The position numbers and the translations under genes were made by a program. Positions 1 to 5,683 of a DNA stretch of 5,683 nt are shown here, piece by piece. The stretch spans positions 1 through 5,683 of the forward strand of contig JBCCRH010000394.1 of the NCBI GenBank assembly GCA_039208045.1, in the 5' to 3' direction. The stretch's first letter is position 1; the number at the start of each line of letters is the position of its first letter. The stretch is from JBCCRH01 sp039208045. Its GTDB lineage: Bacteria; Bacteroidota; Bacteroidia; Chitinophagales; Saprospiraceae. The notes under the pieces are model-generated. The model was not told the origin of the DNA and made no database searches. It was given only the letters and a program-made list of their open reading frames with translations.

Positions 1-77
1 GAATCTTTTACGAAGAAGCCTTTAGAACCCATTTCACCCCAAGTCAGCAAGCTTTTGTCGACGCGAAGAAGAAGTAA
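1..77 (+). CDS. C-terminal fragment of an unidentified protein (5' end outside window)
   Basis: Reading from position 3, an open frame encodes about 24 residues (FYEEAFRTHFTPSQQAF near its middle, ending in three lysines) and stops at TAA 75-77. The composition, mixed charged and aromatic residues with a lysine-rich tail, resembles a normal protein C-terminus. It lies 37 bases before the sulfotransferase start on the same strand, and I see no TAnnTTTG-type promoter in between, so the two genes may be cotranscribed. The fragment is too short to assign a family. The frame starting at position 1 also stays open, to a TGA at 85-87, so the choice of frame is a judgement based on how protein-like the translation is. 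Confidence 0.45.
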   Translation, partial: IFYEEAFRTHFTPSQQAFVDAKKK

Positions 78-114
78 GAAGTGTTGAATTCTATCATCCC
101 TTGCTCCATAAATC

Positions 115-738
115 ATGATTATTTCTCACCGACATCAATTTATTTTCTTTGCTATTCCCAAAACGGGCACCCATGCCTTTCGATTTGCCTTGCGGGAACA
201 TTTGGGAGAGATGGATCAGGAGCAGGTCGGCTTATACGTAAAAAAAAGCTTGCCCTATCCCGAACTCTCAAAGCTAGGCCACGGCCATATTTCTTGCGAA
301 CAGGCTAAAGCTGTTTTAGATCCTGAAATTTGGGAAAACTACTTCAAGTTTGCGATTGTACGTAACCCTTGGGATCGTTTTGTGTCCTTTTGCTTCTATA
401 TGAATCGAAAAAACCGCAGGTTTGCCAAAAATCCCCTTCCTGCGATGAAGGCTATCTTGGCGAATCCCGCCATACAAAACCGTATTCTATTTCGCCCGCA
501 GCATGAATTTATTTGCGATAAGAATGGCAAACAAATGGTGGATTGGATAGGTAGATATGAAGAGCTACAAACCGCTTATGATACCATTTGCGAGCAACTG
601 AATTTCCCAAAACGTGAACTAGAACATTTGAATGCTACCGTACGAAAAAGCCATGATCACTATTTTGATGAATCATTGAAGGCAGCTGTACAGGAGTACT
701 ATCAGAAGGATATCAAGATTTTTAATTACAGCTTTTAG
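115..738 (+). CDS. Small sulfotransferase, Sulfotransfer_2-like
   Basis: This 207-residue protein is predicted to transfer sulfate from PAPS to a hydroxyl or amino group of an acceptor. The 5'-phosphosulfate-binding loop is PKTGTH at residues 15-20, directly after the first beta strand (FIFFAI). The 3'-phosphate-binding motif is IVRNPWDRFVS at 81-91, with Arg83 and Ser91 as the expected ligands. GHGHIS at 55-60 supplies His56/His58, a plausible catalytic base position. The downstream blocks QHEFI (129-133), IGRYEEL (145-151) and the end DIKIFNYSF also fit this family. No signal peptide or membrane segment is visible, so it is probably cytoplasmic. Length is typical of compact bacterial members. 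ATG 115 is chosen because it directly precedes the first conserved strand; no clear ribosome binding site is seen. Acceptor unknown: a surface polysaccharide, lipid or secondary metabolite are all possible. Family assignment is firm, substrate is not. Confidence 0.9.
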   Translation: MIISHRHQFIFFAIPKTGTHAFRFALREHLGEMDQEQVGLYVKKSLPYPELSKLGHGHISCEQAKAVLDPEIWENYFKFAIVRNPWDRFVSFCFYMNRKNRRFAKNPLPAMKAILANPAIQNRILFRPQHEFICDKNGKQMVDWIGRYEELQTAYDTICEQLNFPKRELEHLNATVRKSHDHYFDESLKAAVQEYYQKDIKIFNYSF

Positions 739-751
739 TCGTAGACTTGTT

Positions 752-777
752 CCGCCAGTCATCTGGGGGTGTTTTTT
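752..777 (+). terminator. Probable intrinsic terminator of the sulfotransferase gene
   Basis: Fourteen bases after the sulfotransferase stop codon, CCGCCAG (752-758) can pair with CTGGGGG (763-769) around a four-base TCAT loop, giving six pairs with one G-G mismatch. TG and then six T (772-777) follow. The hairpin, short gap and T-run match a Rho-independent terminator on the plus strand. The stem is short and carries a mismatch, so confidence is moderate. Confidence 0.55.
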
Positions 778-817
778 GAAAAATCCCGAATACTCTGCTT
801 AATTGAATATTCGGGAT
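778..817 (-). terminator. Intrinsic terminator of bamA
   Basis: ATCCCGAATA (783-792) and TATTCGGGAT (808-817) form a perfect 10-base-pair stem with a 15-base loop. Read on the minus strand, the hairpin runs straight into five T (783-779), as expected for a Rho-independent terminator, and it begins 37 bases after the bamA stop codon. On the plus strand the hairpin is followed only by a loosely T-rich stretch (CATTTCTATTTAT), so it could act weakly as a backup there. Confidence 0.75.
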
Positions 818-853
818 CATTTCTATTTATCGAACGTAAATCTTATTTACCTC

Positions 854-3379
854 CTATTCCGGCTCAAAACCAAGCACAATATTAAATCGACCCAAGTTAT
901 CGAGGCTGCGCTCACCAATCTTATCGAAGCCGATACCGTAGTCAAAGCCAAGTACCCCGAACATTGGGAGGAATACCCGCATACCGAATCCAGCGGAACG
1001 CTTCAGGTCGAAGGGGTTGAAATCACGGAGGCTGCGCCAGGCGTTACCCCCTTCTACAAAACCTAGGACGTAGATGGTGGAACTTGGATTTAGCGAAAGC
1101 GGATAGCGAAGCTCTAAGGTGAATTTATCGAAAACAGGCGTAGCTGAAGTACCGCCGGTTTCTAAGTCAATATTAGCTTCTAAGTCTTGGATATCATAAC
1201 CACGTAGCGAGATGATGTCTACCCCGGCAAAACCGAATTGCTGGTTGTTGATACCATCGCCACCCAACTGGAAACGCTCGAAAGGAGAGGTACCGATGGT
1301 GGAATTATACGAACCTAAGATACCGATTTTGGCGCGAGCGCGGAAGATCAAATCTCCTGCAATAGGGGTGAACCACTCGGCGTCTAAACGCCATTTGTGA
1401 TACTCTAACCAACGGAATTTTTCGCTGGCTGGCGCATCGGTAAAGTCTTTATCGTTAAAGGCGGAGTAGGGTGGCGTAAACTGTACCGAAAGCGAGATTT
1501 TAGACCCGTTCTTTGGGAAGATCGGATCGTTGATGGTACTTCTGGCGATGGTCTGCTTGATACTGAAGTTATTGTAGCTACCAACAGTCACCGGATTACC
1601 ACTATCGTCACGGAAAAGTCCGCGCGACCAGTTATTTAGCGAAAGCGTCTGAATATTTAAGGCGGTGCTCGACACAAAGTTATCATCAGGCCACTTCAAG
1701 CGAGTACCGACGCTAACAGAACCTTGGATAATATTAAAGGACTGATAGTTGGAGGTACCCCGCTGGCCAAAGGCAAAGCGGTTGAAGAAACCTGCTACGG
1801 TGAAAGAAGTCGGTTTTTTACCTCCCAACCAAGGCTCTGTCAATGAAATATTATAGGATTGGTAAAAATCGCCATTCGTTTGTGCGCGAAGGGATAGACG
1901 CTGGCCATCCCCTTGTGGCAAGGGTCGCCACGCTTCTTTTTTGAAAATATTCCGTAGGGAGAAGTTGTTGAATGACACCCCAAGTGTACCAATGACGCGG
2001 CGGTTACCGCCCCAACCGGCAGATAATTCCAGCTGATCGGAAGGTTTTTCTTCGACTGAATATTCGATATCTACTGTACCGCGCTGTGGATTTACAGGGG
2101 TATTGATACCCAATGCTTCTGGGTTGAAGTAGCCCAGGTTCATGATCTCACGCTGCGAGCGAATGATGTCTGAGCGACTGAATTTTTCGGCAGGTCGCGT
2201 GCGCAGCTCGCGGCGAATCACGTGCTCGTGGGTACGGTCATTCCCAGTGATGGCTACCCGATCGATAGAGGCTTGTGGCCCTTCGAAGATTCGAATTTCT
2301 AAGTTAATAGAGTCTTCTTCGATAGCTACCTCAATGGGATCTACTTGGAAGAACAAGTAACCATTATCCATATATAGTGTACTCACATCGCGGCCGTCTT
2401 GACTAAAGCGTAGGCGGGTTTCTAGTAGTTCTTGATTGTACACCTCGCCCTTGGCAATGCCCAATACATCCTTTAGCGTCTGTGTATCGTAGATGGAATT
2501 TCCTTTCCAGGCAATATCACCAAAGAAGTAGCGCTGCCCTTCTTCAATATTTAGGTGGATACGCAAGTCGCCATCCGCTTCGCGCCAAACACTATCGCTT
2601 TTGACCTTAGCATCTCGGAACCCGATGGTATTATAGTAGGCAACAATGCTTTCTTTATCGGCTTCGTAGTCGGGCTTGATGAATTTGGAACTAGAGAACC
2701 ACTTGCGGCGACGCTTGGTGTTATCCATTTTTTTGCGTAATCGCTTGGCAGGCGTATTATCATTTCCAGAAAAGGTGATGTCCTCGATCTTGACTTTCTT
2801 CTTACGATTTACATCAAATACCAAACGCACCGAGTTGATGCGCGAAGAGTCAGGAATTTCTTGTACCCGTACGTCTACATCCAAATACCCTTTACCAACG
2901 AAGAAATCTTCGATGGCTTCTTTGGCATTTACTTTGATATTTTCGGTTACGATCCCTCCTTTGAGGAGGTAGCGATTGATTTCGTCATTTAGGTCGTCAT
3001 GGTAGGACTTTTTGACGTTGACGTAGGAATGGCGGGAGAGGCGGGGCCGTTCTTGTACATGAATTTCGAGGAAAATAATATCACCGATCGTTTTTTCCTT
3101 GAGGATTTGTACGTCTGTAAATAATCGCAGCTTCCAGAGTGCTTTGATGGCCTTTTGGACATCAGGCCCTGGAATTCGGATTTTATCGCCTGTTTGAAGG
3201 CCGGAGACGCCGATGATGGCGTTGTCGTCGCTGAAGTTTGCCCCAATGACCTTAATCCCTCCGATTTCGAAATCTTTGGGATCGCTGTATGTCATTACTA
3301 CTGTGCTGTCTGTTGTTTGCGCTAGCGAAAGGGTAAATAAAAAAACACAATAGCAAAGGGTAAGAAGTATTTGCTTCAT
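854..3379 (-). CDS. bamA: BamA, outer membrane protein assembly factor
   Basis: This 841-residue Omp85 protein is the core of the complex that folds and inserts beta-barrel proteins into the outer membrane. Residues 1-20 form a signal peptide (MKQ, hydrophobic core, likely cleavage after SLA before Gln21). Five POTRA domains follow at about 37-108, 110-190, 194-278, 281-366 and 368-443, then the C-terminal barrel from about 447. LRGY at 725-728 matches the conserved VRGF/Y motif of barrel loop L6. Five POTRAs and the length favour BamA over TamA. POTRA3 has a very basic insertion (KRRRKW region, about residues 217-233). The open frame extends upstream to a TTG at 3508 inside uppS, and an ATG lies at 3406, but ATG 3379 places the signal peptide at the N-terminus. 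It lies 70 bases after uppS and is probably cotranscribed with it. The protein ends GFEPE, with no terminal aromatic residue. Confidence 0.95.
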   Translation of the reverse strand: MKQILLTLCYCVFLFTLSLAQTTDSTVVMTYSDPKDFEIGGIKVIGANFSDDNAIIGVSGLQTGDKIRIPGPDVQKAIKALWKLRLFTDVQILKEKTIGDIIFLEIHVQERPRLSRHSYVNVKKSYHDDLNDEINRYLLKGGIVTENIKVNAKEAIEDFFVGKGYLDVDVRVQEIPDSSRINSVRLVFDVNRKKKVKIEDITFSGNDNTPAKRLRKKMDNTKRRRKWFSSSKFIKPDYEADKESIVAYYNTIGFRDAKVKSDSVWREADGDLRIHLNIEEGQRYFFGDIAWKGNSIYDTQTLKDVLGIAKGEVYNQELLETRLRFSQDGRDVSTLYMDNGYLFFQVDPIEVAIEEDSINLEIRIFEGPQASIDRVAITGNDRTHEHVIRRELRTRPAEKFSRSDIIRSQREIMNLGYFNPEALGINTPVNPQRGTVDIEYSVEEKPSDQLELSAGWGGNRRVIGTLGVSFNNFSLRNIFKKEAWRPLPQGDGQRLSLRAQTNGDFYQSYNISLTEPWLGGKKPTSFTVAGFFNRFAFGQRGTSNYQSFNIIQGSVSVGTRLKWPDDNFVSSTALNIQTLSLNNWSRGLFRDDSGNPVTVGSYNNFSIKQTIARSTINDPIFPKNGSKISLSVQFTPPYSAFNDKDFTDAPASEKFRWLEYHKWRLDAEWFTPIAGDLIFRARAKIGILGSYNSTIGTSPFERFQLGGDGINNQQFGFAGVDIISLRGYDIQDLEANIDLETGGTSATPVFDKFTLELRYPLSLNPSSTIYVLGFVEGGNAWRSLRDFNPFDLKRSAGFGMRVFLPMFGVLGFDYGIGFDKIGERSLDNLGRFNIVLGFEPE

Positions 3380-3426
3380 TAGTGTATTAATGATTGTATA
3401 ATTCATCCAATTTTTAAAAGGAGAGA

Positions 3427-3460
3427 CAAAGCTAAGAAAAGGTTGTATTTTATGGTACAA
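3427..3460 (-). promoter_or_regulatory. Candidate Bacteroidota-type promoter for bamA
   Basis: On the minus strand TAGCTTTG (3434-3427) matches the Bacteroidota -7 consensus TAnnTTTG exactly. A TTG (3460-3458), inside the last codons of uppS, lies 23 bases upstream and could be the -33 element, at the long end of the accepted spacing. Transcription would begin near 3420 and leave a leader of roughly 40 bases before the bamA ATG at 3379. It would let bamA be transcribed in addition to read-through from uppS. An eight-base degenerate match can arise by chance. Confidence 0.4.
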
Positions 3461-4193
3461 GTTGTTCACTGATCTTTCCAAAACGTCGTTCTCGCTGCTG
3501 ATAATCAATTATTGCTTCGTACAGGTGCTGCTTTCTGAAGTCGGGCCAGAAAGTAGGCGTAAAGTATAGTTCGGCGTATGCCGCTTGCCACAGTAAGAAA
3601 TTGCTGAGCCGACTCTCTCCACTGGTTCGAATCAATAGTTCGGGGTCTGGTATTCCCTTAGTACTGAGGTGATCCATTAGGGTTTGTTCGTCAATGGCTT
3701 GCGGGTCGAGTTGGTTTTGTGCTGCTTGTTCTGCTATTTTTTTTGCGGCAGCAACAATCTCCCAACGTGCGCTATAGTTGAGCGCCAGCACCAAGGTCAT
3801 CCGAGTATTTCCCTTTGTGTCCTCCATGCCACGCAGTAAGGCTTTCCGCGTTTTGTCGGGCAAGCGAGCAATATCTCCGATGGCTTGTAGGCGAATGTTG
3901 TTCTTATTGAGGGTTTTTACTTCGGTATGTATCGTTTGCAGGAGTAGGTGCATCAGCGCACTCACTTCAAGCTTGGGGCGGTTCCAATTTTCGGTAGAAA
4001 AAGCATAAAGGGTCAAGTACTGCACGCCTAGTTCTGCTGCGGCTTCGGTGGCTTCTCGCACTGCTTTCACCCCATTCTGATGACCAAAGATGCGAGCTTG
4101 TTTATGCTTCTTAGCCCATCGGCCATTACCATCCATAATAATGGCAATATGCGCGGGTAACTTATTGAGATCAATCTGTGATTTTACATCCAT
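3450..4193 (-). CDS. uppS: Isoprenyl transferase (undecaprenyl diphosphate synthase)
   Basis: This 247-residue cis-prenyltransferase condenses farnesyl diphosphate with isopentenyl diphosphate units to make C55 undecaprenyl diphosphate, precursor of the lipid carrier for peptidoglycan and surface glycans. HIAIIMDGNGRW (15-26) carries the catalytic Asp21 and the diphosphate-binding loop. FSTENW (65-70) follows, and the C-terminal IPP/Mg region reads LLIRTSGE (186-193), Arg195, SNFLLWQ (197-203) and Glu208, equivalent to E. coli Arg194, Arg200, Ser202 and Glu213. All expected catalytic positions are present and length is normal. The N-terminus has no signal peptide; the enzyme acts at the cytoplasmic face of the membrane. 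ATG 4193 is chosen over an in-frame GTG at 4218-4220 because it gives the usual short N-terminus before HIAIIMDG. The ORF ends in TAA 70 bases before bamA, a linkage common in Bacteroidota. Confidence 0.96.
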   Translation of the reverse strand: MDVKSQIDLNKLPAHIAIIMDGNGRWAKKHKQARIFGHQNGVKAVREATEAAAELGVQYLTLYAFSTENWNRPKLEVSALMHLLLQTIHTEVKTLNKNNIRLQAIGDIARLPDKTRKALLRGMEDTKGNTRMTLVLALNYSARWEIVAAAKKIAEQAAQNQLDPQAIDEQTLMDHLSTKGIPDPELLIRTSGESRLSNFLLWQAAYAELYFTPTFWPDFRKQHLYEAIIDYQQRERRFGKISEQLVP

Positions 4194-4207
4194 ATCCGTC
4201 ACTTCAT

Positions 4208-4242
4208 CAAAAATGCACACGAAATTACGAAAAGATGGCCAA
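4208..4242 (-). promoter_or_regulatory. Weak candidate promoter for uppS
   Basis: On the minus strand CATTTTTG (4215-4208) differs from TAnnTTTG only at its first base. A TTG (4242-4240) lies 24 bases upstream, slightly beyond the usual spacing. If used, transcription would start near 4202 and give a leader of about ten bases before ATG 4193, which would rule out the upstream GTG start. No better match is visible between uppS and the divergent peptidase gene. Confidence 0.28.
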
Positions 4243-4263
4243 TTTGCTGGTTATAAAAGTGTT

Positions 4264-4298
4264 ATTCCTATGCAGAACGCCTCGAAAAGCGCAGGAAT
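4264..4298. repeat. Imperfect inverted repeat in the divergent promoter region
   Basis: ATTCCT (4264-4269) pairs with AGGAAT (4293-4298). Inside it, GC (4272-4273) can pair with GC (4291-4292) after a two-base bulge; alternatively CGC (4278-4280) can pair with a GCG (4289-4291). It sits between the two gene starts, just upstream of the peptidase promoter and about 70 bases upstream of the uppS start. It could be an operator or chance symmetry; there is no T-run to make it a terminator. Confidence 0.25.
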
Positions 4299-4313
4299 TA
4301 TTAAACAACTTCA

Positions 4314-4343
4314 TTGTGAAAGCCGACTTTTGGTTTAATTTTG
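4314..4343 (+). promoter_or_regulatory. Bacteroidota-type promoter of the M3 peptidase gene
   Basis: TAATTTTG (4336-4343) matches the Bacteroidota -7 consensus TAnnTTTG exactly. TTG (4314-4316) lies 19 bases upstream, the spacing expected for the -33 element. Transcription would start near 4350, leaving a very short leader of about 12 bases before ATG 4362. Correct sequence, spacing, strand and distance to a firm gene start make this the best promoter in the window. Confidence 0.65.
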
Positions 4344-4361
4344 TGGAAAATCGCCCATATC

Positions 4362-5683
4362 ATGATGTTCAACGACTTTGAGTACGCTAGACCTGACATG
4401 TCTTCCCTGGAAAAGGAATTTGAGCAGCAGCTCCACGCTTTTGAGCATGCCGCTACCTTTGAGGCGCAAGACCTTGCTTTTCAGCACATTAATGAAATGC
4501 GAACGACCTTCACTTCGATGTACAACATCTGCCATATCCGACACACCATCGATACGCGAGATCATTTCTACGAAAAAGAGAATACTTTTTTTGATCAGCA
4601 CATGCCTGCTTTTGAGGCCTTAAAGAATCAGTTTTACCAAAAATTGATGAACGCTCGTTTCCGTAAGGAATTAGAGGCAAAATGGGGACAACATCTATTT
4701 ATTTTAGCAGAGCTACACCAAAAGACGTTTTTGCCAACCATATTAGAAGATATGCAGGCGGAAAACCAACTAAGCAGTAGCTACACCAAGATTAAGGCCC
4801 AAGCCAAAATTGAATTAGACGGGAAGGAATATAACCTATCAACGATCCAGAAAGAAGAGTCATCTAAAGATCGCCAGCGGCGCAAAGCGGCAGCAGAAGC
4901 GAAGTGGAGCTTCTATCAGGGCCAATCTGCTACCATTGAAGATATTTATCATCAGCTGGTACAAACCCGCCACAGCATGGCCCAAAAGTTGGGCTATACT
5001 AACTATGTAGAATTGGGCTATGCGCGAATGATGCGCTCTGATTATACGGCTCAAGATGTAGCTGCTTTTCGCGCGCAAGTATTGGAGCATATCGTACCAG
5101 TAGCGTCTGAGTTATATGAGCGGCATCGCAAGCGATTAGGCGTAGAAACGCTCAGGTATTATGATGAAGATTTTCGTTTTGCTTCTGGTAACCCTACGCC
5201 AAAAGGCGCTCCGGAGTGGATCGTTACGCAAGCCCAGCAAATGTATAAGGAGCTAGCCCCTGAAACCCACGATTTCTTTCAGCAGATGTTATCAAAACAA
5301 CTGATGGATTTAGAAGCGCGAGAGGGGAAAGCCACTGGGGGATATTGTACATTTATAGGGGCCTACAAAGCACCTTATATCTTCTCTAATTTTAATGGTA
5401 CCAGCTCGGATATCGACGTGCTTACCCACGAGGCTGGTCACGCTTTCCAGGTCTATTCTAGTCGTAATGTGGGCCTTACGGAATACCAATGGCCTACTTT
5501 TGAAGCCTGCGAAATTCACTCCATGAGTATGGAATTTTTTACGTGGCCGTGGATGCATTTGTTCTTTGGAGAAGATACTGATAAGTATAAGTTTGCGCAC
5601 TTGGCAGGTGCGGTGAAGTTTCTGCCCTATGGCGTCGCCATTGATGAGTTTCAGCATACGGTATATGAGCATCCTGATATGAC
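4362..5683 (+). CDS. M3-family oligoendopeptidase (PepF-like), 3' end cut off by window
   Basis: The window holds the first 440 residues of a zinc metallopeptidase that cleaves short peptides, probably in the cytoplasm since no signal peptide is present. The zinc-binding and catalytic motif is HEAGH at 356-360 (codons from 5427): His356 and His360 bind zinc and Glu357 is catalytic. Glu384 in EIHS, 28 residues after the first His, is the likely third zinc ligand. The helical N-terminal part (FEYARPD near the start, MYNICHIRHTIDT around 53-65, WGQHLFILAELHQKTF around 108-123) fits the M3 oligoendopeptidase group as I know it from Bacteroidota. Such proteins are usually about 560-570 residues, so roughly 120 are missing beyond the window. 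ATG 4362 is followed by a second ATG at 4365; an upstream in-frame TTG at 4341 overlaps the promoter and is unlikely. The gene is divergent from uppS and functionally unrelated to it. Confidence 0.93.
   Translation, partial: MMFNDFEYARPDMSSLEKEFEQQLHAFEHAATFEAQDLAFQHINEMRTTFTSMYNICHIRHTIDTRDHFYEKENTFFDQHMPAFEALKNQFYQKLMNARFRKELEAKWGQHLFILAELHQKTFLPTILEDMQAENQLSSSYTKIKAQAKIELDGKEYNLSTIQKEESSKDRQRRKAAAEAKWSFYQGQSATIEDIYHQLVQTRHSMAQKLGYTNYVELGYARMMRSDYTAQDVAAFRAQVLEHIVPVASELYERHRKRLGVETLRYYDEDFRFASGNPTPKGAPEWIVTQAQQMYKELAPETHDFFQQMLSKQLMDLEAREGKATGGYCTFIGAYKAPYIFSNFNGTSSDIDVLTHEAGHAFQVYSSRNVGLTEYQWPTFEACEIHSMSMEFFTWPWMHLFFGEDTDKYKFAHLAGAVKFLPYGVAIDEFQHTVYEHPDM

Noticed and set aside
803..1066. 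Open frame of 87 residues on the plus strand
   Set aside because: From 854 onward it runs antisense through the firmly identified bamA C-terminal coding region, its first part crosses the bamA terminator hairpin, and the translation resembles no family I know.
3380..3508. N-terminal extension of BamA by 43 residues
   Set aside because: It would start at a TTG inside uppS and bury the signal peptide in the interior of the protein; ATG 3379 gives a normal exported N-terminus.
4194..4220. N-terminal extension of UppS by nine residues
   Set aside because: It would begin at a GTG, not an ATG, and the shorter form already has the usual family N-terminus.
4335..4601. Minus-strand open frame of 88 residues facing the peptidase gene
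   Set aside because: It is antisense to the M3 peptidase N-terminus, which has strong family resemblance, and it spans the plus-strand promoter.
5310..5672. Minus-strand open frame of 120 residues
   Set aside because: It lies antisense to the HEAGH catalytic region of the peptidase and has no recognisable domain; it is a by-product of the real gene's codon composition.
1..5683. Mobile element, CRISPR array, tRNA or other RNA gene, defence or novel multi-gene system
   Set aside because: Nearly all bases are accounted for by ordinary genes and short intergenic gaps; I saw no terminal inverted repeats, transposase, regularly spaced repeats or tRNA-like folds.

Overview
This looks like an ordinary chromosomal segment of a member of the Bacteroidota. 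The reasons are the adjacent uppS and bamA genes, a five-POTRA BamA with the basic insertion in POTRA3 that I associate with this phylum, promoter-like sites of the phylum's TAnnTTTG type, and starts without clear Shine-Dalgarno sequences. The genus cannot be fixed from the sequence alone.

Layout: (1) Positions 1-77 hold the probable C-terminal end of an unidentified plus-strand gene. (2) 115-738 (+) encodes a small PAPS-dependent sulfotransferase of the Sulfotransfer_2 type, possibly cotranscribed with the fragment before it. (3) 739-853 is a compact convergent terminator zone with two stem-loops facing opposite ways, one for each strand. (4) 854-3379 (-) encodes BamA, preceded by 3450-4193 (-) encoding UppS; the 70-base gap between them contains a candidate extra promoter for bamA. 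(5) 4194-4361 is a divergent regulatory region with a well-formed promoter on the plus strand and a weak candidate on the minus strand. (6) 4362 to the window end (+) encodes an M3-family oligoendopeptidase cut off by the window edge after its HEAGH zinc site.

Functionally, uppS and bamA form an envelope-biogenesis pair: UppS makes the C55 lipid carrier used for peptidoglycan and surface glycans, and BamA inserts beta-barrel proteins into the outer membrane. The peptidase is a separate cytoplasmic peptide-degrading enzyme sharing only the intergenic region. The sulfotransferase probably modifies a glycan, lipid or small molecule, but nothing in the window identifies its substrate. I found no mobile element, CRISPR array, RNA gene or evident novel system; the most notable points are the terminator arrangement, the promoters and a few details of BamA.
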